A stretch of 64,000 bases of DNA from Portulaca oleracea (GCA_029582165.1 CM055875.1:11750968-11814967), one strand, 5' to 3'; numbered from the stretch's first letter, positions 48,425-60,086 are shown. Notes: generated by a model from the letters alone, not told the origin. Translations and numbers: made by a program.

Positions 48425-48582
48425 TAAAAAAATTGTTAAAATGTATATATTATTTAGACACTAGTGTTGTAGTTCTTCAATGTTTATTATCAGTGCTAAA
48501 ATCAAGTGCAATATTGGGTCAAGATAAATGGACAATCTGATGTATTTGGCGCCAAAGTATCGAATAGTTTTTTTTAAAAAAA

Positions 48583-48986
48583 GGATTATTGGACCCCAAT
48601 AATACCAACTTTGGGGGTATTGGAGACTAATAATACAAATTATTTTCTTGGACACTAGTAGTACCAACTATCGACCTATTTTCCTCCAATAGTACACGAC
48701 CTAGTTGTTATAGTTTTAACTCATTGGAAAGATGACGTGGCTCCATGATGTGTGACGTAGGAGGCAGAGGTTTGGTAAAAAATGTTAATGTCGACACTAA
48801 CATGCCTTCCATGTCACATATTATGGACCCACATCATCTTTGCGATGAGTTAAAACCATAACAATTCGGCGGTGTACTGTTAGAGGAAAATAGGTCAATA
48901 GTTCGTACTGCTAGTGTCCAAGAAAATAGTTTGTATTATTAATATCCAATACCCCCAAAGTTGGTATTATTGATGTCCAAAAACCC
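48583..48986. mobile_element. MULE-like MITE 2 with long inverted repeats
   Basis: 404 bp. Left arm GGATTATTGGACCCCAATAA..., right arm ...TTATTGATGTCCAAAAACCC; arms of about 130 bp. The flanks TTTAAAAAAA (48573-48582) and TTTAAAAAAT (48987-48996) match at 9 of 10 positions. Long arms plus a 9-10 bp duplication point to Mutator-like MITEs. The outer arms match MITE 1, but the loop differs. Confidence 0.82.
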
Positions 48987-49305
48987 TTTAAAAAATAAAA
49001 AAGACTATATGTCAAGAACAAAATTTTCCTAATTGGCTTGTACTCTAGAGTCGGACCTGAATTGTGAGTAACAGTAAGGTTCTTAAGAGTTAGGAACATG
49101 ATTTAATAGGTAAGAGTAAGATTCACATACTTAACATATGGTACCTCATCGCTCACCCCCTTATAATAATTAGTACTTTAATCTGTGTTACACTGATAAA
49201 TTTAAGCAACACATACAATTGGAACAAAATTAAATGATAAATATTATTAAAAACCTTGTCTATTATATAATAAAATGAATGTATGTATAATTTTCTAATC
49301 TTTCA

Positions 49306-49308
<3 letters not shown>

Positions 49309-49341
<33 letters not shown>

Positions 49342-49668
49342 AATTGTTCATATGAGCATGACTGTTTTGTAAGCATGTGAGCATGGTTGAATTTTTGGCG
49401 GACATCAAGTATTATTTTCGTGGACATCAATTAAGAGTGGTGGACATTAAGTATTGTTTTTGTGGATATTAAGTATGAAGGTTGAACATCAACATTTGAT
49501 GCCCGCCAAGCAAAATCTTTATTTCTCTTTGCATACTTGATGTCCACGGAAACAATATTTGATGCCCACCTTTCATACTTGATGTCCACAAAAAATATCA
49601 CTTAATGCCCGCTCAATATCCAACAATGCTCTAATGCTCACCAATGATTCATGTTCATATGATCAGTT

Positions 49669-49745
<77 letters not shown>
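49309..49745. mobile_element. Inverted-repeat element flanked by (TA)n microsatellites
   Basis: The core 49340-49671 (332 bp) has ends GGAATTGTTCATATGAGCAT and, read inward from the right, GGGAACTGATCATATGAACA. It sits between (TA)n of about 15 repeats (49309-49339) and about 37 repeats (49672-49745). Inside, GACATCAAGTAT recurs in both orientations. This architecture recalls rice Micron elements, which insert in (TA)n; the family here is unknown to me. An alternative is a fold-back MITE with TA target preference. Confidence 0.65.
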
Positions 49746-49746
<1 letters not shown>

Positions 49747-50332
49747 TCGTTATACCATTTTCCGGTATTCAGATATTCAAATTAAATATCTCAAATTAAA
49801 CAATCAATTATAAAATAAAATCCAAACTTGTATAAAAAAAAAAGTATTCCCGCTAACATTAAAATTTATAATTATATGTTATGAACTAAACAAATAGAAC
49901 ATTACTTATATAAATATTTAAAGGGAATGGATCCAGTAGGAAGGAACTTTAGGCAGGAAGGTAGGAAGGAAAGATCTTGGCCATACATCTAAGATCCAAC
50001 GGATGTGATCAAAACCACTATACCTATCCAAAACCACCCACACGTGCGAGGAAAAAAAAGAAGAGAAAATATGCATTGCATTTAATATGACGCTATATTC
50101 AAGGGATCACTTTTGGCAGTTCCAAATTGTTTCCTTGCGGATACTTAACATGTCTGCTGGAGATTTGATCTAAGATTTGGAGTGAGAGAACACCATCTTG
50201 AAGCAAAAGGGGGAAGTTTTAGGGTTTCGTTTGTGAAATCGTTCAGGGATTATTTTCTTGGTCTCGGTTGTCGACATAGTCGCCGGAGAGCAGACGAACA
50301 AAATCACGGAAGTCTGACGCGATAGTCTGCTC

Positions 50333-50521
50333 GTGCGTGCTCGAAATTGTCTGAGGTATGTGACAAGTTTCTTATGGTGTCGACAATGTATGGGTGTGGA
50401 TGGAAAATTCAGCAAAGTTGAAGGTTATTCGATTCCTAAAAATATTGTATTTCAATTCATGTCAGGTGGAAATATGTCAGCCAAGCAAAGAGACAATGTA
50501 GACAGGGGTGTTGAACAAGCC
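50333..50521 (+). other. Exon-like open segment inside the MULE
   Basis: An open stretch on the plus strand (GGNMSAKQRDNVDRGVEQA near its end) followed directly by a consensus 5' splice site (GG/GTAAGT at 50521-50527). It could be a first exon of an element transcript or a captured host fragment (Pack-MULE style). No recognisable domain. Confidence 0.3.
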
Positions 50522-50751
50522 GGGTAAGTCACTTTCAGTCAAAAATTCGATTATTATGTTTATTCTCAACATTTGTCCGTTCTGTTTTTGGATTCTGGAC
50601 ATATGGATGTGGGATGGGGGTGTGGGGGGAAGGGGTGTGTTTGGCCGTGAATTTTGTGGCCATGGTTAACGAGGTTTTATATGTTTTGTGGTTGGTGGCA
50701 TGTGTGTGGTTAACAATGGAGTATGTGTGGTGTGTGATTTTTTTTTTTCAT

Positions 50752-51415
50752 TGGGGTATCGATAACCTTACTACAAGCAAGTGTTTACGTGTGCGTTGCT
50801 ATGTGCATGGAATATGCTAATATGATGCATGGATGATAACTGTGGCCATTGATAGTATCCATAGCCACAATTTGAACAACTATGGTCGCTATTTTGATTC
50901 ATTGTGGTTTGATATATTAACTAGTGTGGTCAATATTGATTCATTTTGTCACATATGCTTGTTGATATGCTTAATTGTGGTCTGACAAGTATCTAGTGTG
51001 ATTATTGTTGATTTCAGTATGGTCTTTTCACTACTAGTGTCTAAAATAGTATACTAGTATGGTCTGACAATGTACTACTATGGCCATTGGGGTATTGATG
51101 AACTTACTACAAGCAAGTGTTTACGTGTGCGTTGCTATATGCATGAAAAATGTTAATACGATGCATGGATGATAATTGTTGCCATTGATAGTATCCATAG
51201 CCACAATTTGAACAATTGTGGTCGCTATTTTGATTCATTGTGGTTTGATATATATCATTAACTAGTATGGTCAATATTGATTCATTTTGTCACGTATGCT
51301 TGTTAATATGCTTAATTGTGGTCTGACAAGTACTTAGTGTGGTCATTGTTGATTTCAGTATGGTCCTTTAACTACTAGTGTCTAAAATAGGATACTAGTG
51401 TGGTCTGACAAGTGT
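50752..51415. repeat. 335-bp tandem duplication within the MULE
   Basis: Two copies, about 50752-51080 and 51087-51415. Both run from TATCGATAACCTTACTACAA (second copy TATTGATGAACTTACTAC) through GATGCATGGATGATAA and TCCATAGCCACAATTTGAAC to GTGTCTAAAATAG. They are about 95% alike by eye. Confidence 0.85.
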
Positions 51416-53340
51416 ACTATTGTTGCATTTGATACATGTTACATATAACCTCAGGCGAAAATCATGTTTTGTAAACTAAGTCATTGATAATAATTGTGAT
51501 GTGTGGGATCGTGGTTGACCGATGTCGTATGTAAACTAAGTAATTGATAAAAAAACAGAACGTTGTAATTTTGATACGTGGTTGGCCCCACACCTTCCTC
51601 ATGTTTTTTCTTTCTTGTTCATTCCTGACAACACAGGTGCGGGCGGCAAAAATACGTTCACTACGAGTGAACTATTGTTACAATTTAGCAATGCACAAGG
51701 AAAACGAAATTAGGGAAAAGTTGTTTGGTAATGCTGACAGGTGGATACTGTCGCACAATCTCAATATGAGTGCCGACAGCTTTTGAAGTACACGTCCACT
51801 CATAACTGTTGGACCACATGCCCACATCAACAAACTTTTCGCTTTTGCTTTTTTCTTTTGGTGAAACACACATTTATTATGGTGTGTCGTGAACTATTGC
51901 TATTAGACAGATTATTCGCAACCAATATATCTGAACTAGCTTGTGAAAAAAGCCTTTTGTACTATTGACAAAGGGACCATCTGATATTGTGTTTTTTGGG
52001 ATGCACATAGACATCTTGTATTTTGCACCCTTGTGCGTATGGGTGAACTAATGTTATCGGTTGATCATTTGCTTATTCATGGATGTATTGTTATTTAGCG
52101 TGAATTTTGTCAAAATACGCTCTAATCTAATTACTTTGGTCTCCGATTTTACCTCAGTGTGGTCTGGCAAAACAATATTCGTGGCCATGCTGTGTTTGGG
52201 GTTTTGAGAATATAGTAGCGTGTTGACCATTGTGTTCAGTGTGTAACTTTCAGGTCTATGAAGACAAATTTTATTAGTTTAGGGTTAGTGACCATGAAAA
52301 TGGTCGCTATTGTGTCCAATTAATGTTTTCTAATATAACCATACTGGCCACCGATTTTACATCAGTGTGGTCTGACACAATAATATTGTGGTTAGGGGGT
52401 GCATTCGTGTTATTTGCAAAATGCGCGTTCAGTTTTTATTTACAACTTTAATACTAGAGGTGGTCTTCAATGTGGCCTGACAAGTATATTGCATAATGCT
52501 TGGTAGTGCGCTTCAATGTGGCCTGACAAATAATTTTAGTGTGGTCAACGTTGAATTTATTGTAGTTTGTTCAATGTTAATTTCAGTGTGGTCTGTTAAA
52601 TACCTATGTCTCATCAATGAAGTACTAGTGTGGTCAACATCGATTGATTGTGGTCTAACAAATATAAGCGTGGTCAACATTTAAGTTCAATGTGGTCTGA
52701 TATAAAAATGTTGATTTTACATATAGTATACTAGTGTGGTCAATATGGACTTTAGATGTGGCCTGTAAGAGTAATTGTGTCTCACTAGTTGAGGTTCTAG
52801 TGTGGTCAATAATGATTTACTATGGTCTGACAAATATTATTGTGTTGACCTAAAGTGATTAACAGTGGTCACTATTTTGATTCATTGTGCTTTGGTCAAT
52901 AGTGATTCATTTTGTCACATATACTTGTTGATATGCTTTATTTGTGGTCTGACAAGTACCTAGTGTGGTCATTGTCGATTTCAGAATGGTTTTTTAATTA
53001 CTGTTGTCTTAAATAGTATACTAGAGTGGTCTGACAAGTTTACTAGTGTGGTCAAAGTTTATTTCAGTAAATTCTGTTAAGTAATTATGTCTTCCCAAAT
53101 TGAGGTCTTGTTGTGGTCAATAGCAATTTACATTTTACGTACAATGCATACATTTTCACTACCAGTGATTTTAAGCACGGGCAATGTTGATTCCATTGTG
53201 GTCTGACAAATATACTAGTATGGTCAATAGCAATTTATATGTGGTCTGACAAATATATTAGTGTGGTCAAGATTAAAGTCAGTATGGTCTGATATATAAC
53301 ATACTGAAGTATCAATCAATTTTACATACAAGCATGATGA
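51416..53340. repeat. Degenerate short-repeat field (GTGTGGTCAA / GTGGTCTGACAA) in the MULE
   Basis: A long field in which the phrases TAGTGTGGTCAATATTGATT and TGTGGTCTGACAAATATA recur every 40-60 bp with heavy variation. It also extends through 50850-51415, but is interrupted at about 51540-51970 by non-repeat sequence containing an 80-codon open frame (51544-51786) of no recognised family. Confidence 0.7.
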
Positions 53341-53471
53341 ATTTTGCCTTTGCAACATCATATTCTAATGATCAAAATCAGCAAACAGTAGACAATAGCA
53401 AACGATGTTGAATTATGGATAAGCAAAACACCCTATTGATAAAATACATCGCTCGGTTATAAAAGAATGAT

Positions 53472-54205
53472 CTAATAAAATTTCATAACGTGCGTAACTA
53501 CAACGCATAAAAACCAAGGGGCAAAATAATGCGTAACCATAACGTGCGTGCATCCAATGTTATCATAACCACCGACACACTCTTTAAGCACGTGGAAAAC
53601 CTTCAATGCACCAATGTTGACACGGTTGAACTGGTTCACAAGGTCCTTCTGCAACGAACTGACCCTCCTAGTTGAACTGTGTTCGGTTAGGTGTCATCAG
53701 CGGGTGGTTGTGCGACAATGTTAACCTGTGTGCTACGAACCCGACCCCTTTGTCCGCTGTCCGCACCGCCATCATTGCTTTGCAGCCCGCTCGTGTCTTC
53801 GCCACTGTACGTCTGGTTAACGGCGTTTTATGGGCCACGCCATCGAATTTGCCGACAGTCACTTTCTCCTTCCCGCTGTCCACATTCAGACTGTTTGTGG
53901 CCACGCTATCGAATTCGTGGTCCTTCTTGCGTCGATGTCCCTCACGAGTGCAGTAAAAATACTTCCACTCCCTACCCCACGGATTCTTCTCAACTGTGTG
54001 CGTAGCGCTCCTCACACTAAATCCCGCCGCTATTGCATACTTCTCATAGAACAATTTGGCAGCGTCTAAATCTTTGAACCACTGCTCCATATATGGCACA
54101 ATTTCTTCATTATCACACCGAGGCCAGTAGATCGTCTCAGTGGAACCGTCGCTGTCCGGTACATATGGTGGCGCAACGTAGCTACTCCGACTAACTCCAG
54201 ATGAA
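53472..54205 (-). pseudogene. FAR1/FHY3-type DNA-binding domain gene fragment
   Basis: Minus strand. After a likely 3' splice site (CATTGTAG, exon start at 54205), the protein reads EQWFKDLDAAKLFYEKYA, AAGFSVRSATH, YFYCTREGHRRKKD, TRAGCKAMM and LTLSHNHPL: the FAR1 zinc domain with its two Cys and His-x-His ligands (WRKY-GCM1 fold). A stop follows at 53668. In another frame, 53654-53540 continues the family (QFNRVNIGALKVFHVLKE, GGYDNIGCT), so a frameshift or small intron intervenes. The MULE transposase and SWIM domains that normally follow are absent. A possible first exon is ATG GCA TCA AAT AG at about 54830, before GTTTGATC. In MULEs this domain binds the terminal repeats. Confidence 0.82.
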
Positions 54206-54309
54206 CTACAATGAACAAACAAAAATATATTGTTATACATTATATATGTTGAAAAAAAAATATATAGTACCACTGTGGCCAATATTTTTCTAATCATACA
54301 ATACGAAGC

Positions 54310-54580
54310 CACATTCATTTTACAATATATAAGTTGAAAAAAATAATATTACGGGACGCACAAACAAACGTGGTCGATCCCGATATGGTACCACTGTGGA
54401 CAATGTTGTTTTATATTGTGATCACATACTACTAACAATACGAATCCACATTCATTTTACAATATATAAGTTGAAAAAAAAAATTAGATTACGGGACGCA
54501 CAAACATACGTGGTCGATCCGATATGGTATCACTGTGGACAATGTTGTTTATATTGTGATCACATACTACTACCATATGT
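54310..54580. repeat. 136-bp tandem repeat near the right end of the MULE
   Basis: The block TTCATTTTACAATATATAAG / GAAAAAA / ACGGGACGCACAAACA / ACGTGGTCGATCC / TATGGTA(C/T)CACTGTGGACA recurs at 54313 and 54449. A partial third copy (TAGTACCACTGTGGCCAATA) begins near 54265. It lies in the presumed intron or promoter side of the FAR1-type gene. Confidence 0.75.
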
Positions 54581-55208
54581 GCACGTAAAATATATTGATC
54601 ATGTGATCATATTTGTGAACGAAGGACACCGACGCACCAATTATTATGTAATTCGATCAACATACTCGGTATGAATTGTCTCTTAAACGTCTGATATGAG
54701 CCATCATGAACAATGAAAGCTTCCATCCATATACTACTCCCGACTTTGTCGACCAATACGTAATAAAACGAATTTGCATGGACATAAAAAAAAAGATGAG
54801 ATTTTGATGATCAAACCTATTTGATGCCATTGATCTGATTCGATCAAGTGGACTGTGCAATCAGTCGTTCCCAATTGATGGAGTCTTCTGTTCGATTTTT
54901 TTTGTTTTTTTTTTTGTTTTTGATCGAAAGCTTCCATAGTTGTGAATATTCAGCTATTTTAGGGCAATGAAGATACAACATTAATCACAATTATACTGTT
55001 TCCGTTTTTCATGGGATTAAATCATGATTTTTTTTTTTTAAAAAAAAGCAATACCACTAGCTGTATTCATAAATTCCATGGGTGGTTTTTGGTTGTTTTT
55101 GGCACATGTGTGTGTAGTGCATCACATCCGTTGGATCTTAGATGTATGGCCAAGATCTTTCCTTCCTACGTAAAGTTCCTTCCTACTGGATCCATTCCCA
55201 TGTTTAAA

Positions 55209-56496
55209 ACTGTATTATTTTCAAGAATATGACATCAACAATTGAATGGATAACTTGTAAATGTTACAAAAATGAATAAAATTAGTAGTGTACAAAATTA
55301 AAAAATAATGAAAAGAAAAATTTTATTGTATCAAAATAGAACCTACCAAACTCTAAATATTAATATTAGCGTTAGTAATATAAGTATAGTTGGAACTAGT
55401 CATTGCAATTATCATCATAATCCCTTGAAAATTTGAATATGACCTCACATATCATGAAAATATGATCATCATCATAATCACTAAATAGTCAAGCATTTAC
55501 ACTATATTCTTTCTAACATAATCATGTAACCCTATTTCTTTGACATGTCCTTTATTATTATGACGTGAACCTAGATTATTTTTTTTACACATTAAGAGTT
55601 TAAGACATGAACTGTAAATAATATTTTCTAATTTCATTTTTAGATTGAAATTAATGTCACCATTTTTATATTTATTTTTATTACAAAAAATAAGTTAATA
55701 TAGAAAAGAGTAGCCTTGAATTGAAAAATGTCAAAAAACATTGGGAGAAACGAAAAAGTACCTATACTACACGAGTCACTTCTTTGTAAACAAAAGTTCT
55801 TTATAAAATACAACTACTATTGAATTTTTATGGATATAACCTTACAAGAAATATCAACAAATCAATGATTTACAAGAAATTAAACCCAAATATTGATGCT
55901 TTCCTTCCAAGTAACAGGATGTTGTTTCGCATGAGTAGGATGAGTTAGAAAAGCGAGGAATAAATCTGCATTTGATTTAAAGTAAATTTGATTGAGTCTT
56001 ATCACTTTCTGGTCTCATCTTTTAATGCGGTTAGAGTCCCAAAGGACAATTTTGCAGCCAAGTCGACAACTGGAAACAAAGAGAATCAAATAAGGCATCA
56101 GAGTTGGTCTTCATCTTCTATATGCAAACCATTGCTATTTTGGTCATCTTTCCATTTGCCTATTTCACTAGGTATACCCTTCTTCCTACTCCTAACCAAT
56201 CGCAATTCTCAAACTACTTACTCTCTTAACTTACATAATAAACAAAGTTTCATTGAATTACAATATGATTTTTGCATGGAAGCATGTATTTGTTTGAAAA
56301 TGAGGTTTATGTGTTTTCTACTCATATTTGTCACCGCCTTTATTGGGTATGTCCATGTCCATCTTTTCATACCCTTCTCTCCTCCTCTTGCATAAAAAAT
56401 TAGAAAAAAAAATGTTTTGAAAGTATGGGATGGCCAACATAAATAAAGGATTAGCGATGGTAAATTGTCCTCAAATTTCATTATCATGGTCCGAAT
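55209..56496. other. AT-rich DNA, no supported gene
   Basis: One open frame of 135 codons (55988-56395, plus strand) starts at ATA-like context and has no domain, signal or homologous look; I do not call it a gene. The rest is AT-rich. Confidence 0.45.
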
Positions 56497-56866
56497 ACTT
56501 GATCCTAGATTCAAATAAGGAAAATAAAGAAGATTGCAGTGGATTCTCATCTATCAATCAATCAATCAATCAAGCGCTAAATGTGGAAAGAGATAAGAAA
56601 TCGATCCTACTTGCCTCCATCATCTACTATTTTGTAACCCTTGCACTAATTCTTCGGCATATTCAACAAGGACCCAAATCCTTTCCAACGTATTAAGTTT
56701 TAATATGCATGACTAAGGAAAGAATCAATTTAATCAGTTGTTCAATTAACTAATCAGAAACATACCATATAAGGATTGTGTATAGCATTGATGTGAAAAT
56801 CGTTAATGCCTTACCAATGTTGTTTGAATTTTGGATTTTATATTTCTAAACTTGTAACTTGTTTGC
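56497..56866 (-). repeat. LTR-like direct repeat (part of downstream LTR of the 60-63 kb retroelement)
   Basis: 56637-56866 matches 63316-63535 in the same orientation (shared blocks such as GGAAAGAATCAATTTAATCA and CAATTAACTAATCA). The adjoining 56497-56612 matches 63203-63308 in the opposite orientation, so an inversion has occurred in one copy. The repeat breaks off at about 56866 and resumes at about 60478, where GGGGCTTGACATAGTCTTCA matches 63545-63565. The gap is the LINE/copia insertion. Confidence 0.6.
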
Positions 56867-56879
56867 AATAATATATGAG

Positions 56880-57780
56880 GAGGAACATGAAGTTGATCGA
56901 AAAAAATTCATATAGATGGAGTGAAGTCCTTAGGGCCACAACAGATAAAGAGAGGAATACGACATCATTTCAGAAATCACTTTCAAGAAAGGAAACAAAT
57001 CTTTTATCATGATTAACTGATACGAATCTTAATGTTTTTTCATAGGAGGGGAGAAACTGACTGGAAAGAAGTGTAATCCAACAGGAGATATTAGAAGTAG
57101 TAAAGCAATGCAATCCAAGCAAGGCAGCTGGGTATGATGGCTTTAACATGAAGTTCATCAAACATATTTAGCCAGTCATTGGAGTAGTTGTTGAGAACTT
57201 TATTACGATGTTCTTTAAAGAAGGAGAACTACTAGAGAGCATCAATACTACACAGGTAACATTAATCCTGAAAAAGGAAAAAATAATGCAATAAATCTTA
57301 AGGATTTCAGACCAATAAGCATGGTGGGGTGCATTTACAAGCTCGTAATAAAGATTCTAAGTGGTAGAATAAAGAAGGTGTTACCCATTCTTGTGAGAGA
57401 GTTGTAAACTGCATTTGTGGAAGGGAGACAAATACTTGATGGAGCGCTAATAGCAATAGAAGTGGTGGGTAGGCTGAAAAGAAAGAAGAAGGAAGGTGCA
57501 TTGCTTAAGATAGACTTCTAAAAGGCTTATGATTCAATTGATTGGTGTACCAAAGGAACTGGGAGGGTTAGGTGTTGCTAACCTGCTAATTAAAAATTCA
57601 GCCATGCTTTTCAAATGGTGGTGGAAATTTGGAACTGAAGAGGGGGCTCTAGGGAACAAGGCAGTGTCATCCATCCATAATAAGGATGGTGGAATCTTAC
57701 CCTTGAATTTCATAACATATGTGGCTAGGCACTGGAATGATATTAGAATGTTGGGATTAAAAGACAATCCAACACACAAA
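56880..57780 (+). pseudogene. LINE ORF2 fragment: RT start with deletion of RT core
   Basis: Plus strand. N-terminal RT features appear in fragments: NPSKAAGYDGFNMKF (about 57110-57160), DFRPISMVGCIYKLV (57305-57345), AFVEGRQILDGALIA and LLKIDF.KAYDSI (57500-57540). Without the following catalytic part it jumps to GVPKELGGLGVANLLIKNSA, the post-RT region, so about the last half of RT is deleted. Stops are frequent. Same superfamily as the 25.4 kb LINE but a different family. Confidence 0.82.
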
Positions 57781-59280
57781 GCTTTCAAGCACTGCCTCAA
57801 AATAAAGTTGGGAGAAGGCAAGAAAATAATCTTTTGGGAGGATAGGTGGATGGACCAATTGATAATGAGGGATGAATTCCCGAGACTACATAAAGCTTTA
57901 TCCCGAAAAAAGAAGCACAATACAGGAGATGGGTTGGTTTGAGGGAGATAAGTGGAGGTGAATACTTGCTTGGGAAAATGAACTGAATCTGGATGAAATT
58001 GAGATGAAACTGGAAATAATTTACAAGTTCCAATGATATCAACCAAGAAAGGATGGGCAAGACATAATCCAGTAGAAAGGGGGGGCAATTTTACAGTTAG
58101 AAGCGTTATGAAGGAGGCCGAGAGACTAAATGGCAAACACATCCATGTGGATTCAATTGCTTGCTCGGTATGGAAGACAATCTAACCTGCAAAGCTTTCA
58201 AACACTGCCTCAACATACAACTGGGAGAAGGAAAGAAAATAAGCTTTTAGGAGGATAGGTGGATGGACCAATCGAAAATGAGTGATGAATTCCCGAGACT
58301 ATATAAAGCCTCAACCCAAAAAAGAAGCAAAATACAGGAGATGGGTTGGTTTGAGGGAGATATGTGGATGTTGATATTTGTCTGGAAAAATGAACTGAAT
58401 CTGGATGAAATTGAGATGGAAATAGAACAAATTGACAAGCTCCAGTGTTATCAACCAAGAAAGGATGGGCTAGACATAATCCAGTGGAAAGGGGGGAGCA
58501 ATTTTACAGTAAGAAGCCTTATGAAGGAGGCTGAGAGACTAAATGGCCAACACATCCATGGCGATTCAATTGCTTGCTCGGTGTAGAAGACAATCCAACC
58601 CGCAAAGCTTACAAGCGCTGCCTCAAAATAAAGTTGGGAGAAGGCAAGAAAATAAGCTTTTTAAAGGATAGGTGGATGGACCAATTGACAATAAGGGATG
58701 AATTCCCGAGACTGTATAAAGCTTCAACACAAAAAAGAAGCACAATACATGAGATGGTGTGGTTTGAGGGAGATATGTGGAGGTTGATACTTTCTTGGAA
58801 AATGAACTGAATTTGGATGACATAGAGAAGGATATGGAACTAATTGACAAGCTCCAATGTTATCACCCAAGAAAGGATGGGCTGGACATAATCCAGTGGA
58901 AAGGAGGGAGCAATTTTACAGTTAGAAGCCTCATGAAGGAGGCCCAGAGACTAAATGGCCAACACATCCAGGTGGATTCAATTGCTTGCTCGATATGGAA
59001 GATAATCTAACCAACAAAGCTTTCAAGCACTGCCTCAAAATAAAGTTGGGAGAAGGCAAGAAAATAAGCTTTTGGGGGGATAGGTGGATGGACCAATTGA
59101 TAATGAGGAATGAATTCCCGAGACTTTATAAAGCTTCAACCCAAAAAAGAACCACAATACAGGAGATTGGTTGGTTTGAGAGAGATATGTGGAGGTTGAT
59201 ATTTGCTTGGAAAAATTAACAGAATCTGGATCAAATTGAGATGGAAATGGAACTAATTGACAAGCTCCAATGTTATCAAC
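57781..59280 (+). repeat. LINE-derived 413-bp tandem repeat, 3.6 copies
   Basis: A coding segment of LINE ORF2 after the RT is repeated head-to-tail. Unit starts (GCTTTCAAGCACTGCCTCAA or close variants) fall at 57781, 58194, 58607 and 59019, period 412-413 bp. Each unit encodes LKIKLGEGKKISFW, DRWMDQL, EFPRLYKAS, WFEGDMWRL, IDKLQCYQPRKDGLDIIQWK and NFTVRSLMKEAERLNGQHI. Because 413 is not a multiple of three, the frame changes at every junction. The last unit is cut at 59280 by a copia LTR. Confidence 0.93.
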
Positions 59281-59397
59281 TGTTGGGTTTTTGTGTAGCC
59301 CATTGGATCCGCGAGGTCTAGGTTGAGGGAGAAAATGGGACATCACCGGCGCCTGTTGAGATGCTAGCAGCGCCCCACACAGAGAGCTTGTTTTGAG

Positions 59398-59570
59398 GGA
59401 CGCCACCAGCGTCATAGAGGGATGCCACCAGCGTCAAAATGACGCTACCAGCGTCTTCCTTCGAAGGGACGCCACCAGCGTCTACCTACAAAGAGACGAT
59501 ACTCCCTCCTTGCTCCACCGCTACCAGCGCCCAAGACAGCGGGCATGATTTGGTTGACGCGGCCAGCGCC
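59398..59570. repeat. CpG-rich palindromic motif cluster in the copia LTR (GACGCYACCAGCGTC)
   Basis: Four close copies of GACGC-YACCA-GCGTC (one begins GATGC), at about 59398-59483, then shorter relatives (GCTACCAGCGCC, GACGCGGCCAGCGCC, ACGCTGCCAGTGCC) to 59590. Each has 5-bp self-complementary arms around ACCA. It lies in U3 upstream of the TATA-rich stretch, a position suited to regulatory sites. Confidence 0.75.
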
Positions 59571-60086
59571 CCCACACGCTGCCAGTGCCCTGCTCGGTAT
59601 TTTTTAGTTTGCGTCTGAATTGTTTCAGGCACTCGTAGGTTAATTAATTTTTAACCTAATTTCCTTCCCTCGCCAACAGTATATATATGGTACCTCTTTC
59701 TCTACCAAAATCACCAGAGCAAGAGAGAGAGAAAATATTGAGAGAGAGTGAGTCTCACCAATATTTTCCTAGTGTATCCTGAGAGATTGTGAGGTGAGTG
59801 TGAGAGAGATATTCATATTGTAATCTCCTTTGGTGATCGCATCACACCCTATGATAGTGATCAGGTTGTACTCCTCCTTTTCTCATAGTGGATTATTTTC
59901 TAGCAGCCGTGGGTTTTTCTCCGAGTTCTTTGGTTTCCCACGTAAATCTAGTGTTTGATTTTATCGCTCTTATTTTTTCATTCCTGAATTTTGTCGTAAT
60001 TTCCATCATCTCAATTTATTTTCTCCTCCGCTGTAACCTCGCAATTATTTACCTTTTCTAACAAGTGGTATCAGGGCGAGGTGGAG

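Larger units (their letters stand above)
49923..55199 (-). mobile_element. Mutator-like element (MULE), non-autonomous, with FAR1-type gene fragment
   Basis: 5277 bp. Terminal inverted repeats start GGGAATGGATCCAGTAGGAA at both ends and stay near-identical for at least 90 bp (left to about 50015, right from about 55100). Flanking 9-mers ATATTTAAA (49914-49922) and ATGTTTAAA (55200-55208) match at 8 of 9, the Mutator target duplication size. It carries an N-terminal FAR1-like coding remnant on the minus strand, no MULE transposase core, and a large repeat-rich middle. Orientation is set by the gene fragment. Confidence 0.88.

Noticed and set aside
55988..56395. 135-codon open frame as a gene
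   Set aside because: No domain, no supportive context, start in poor setting, AT-rich hydrophobic composition expected by chance.
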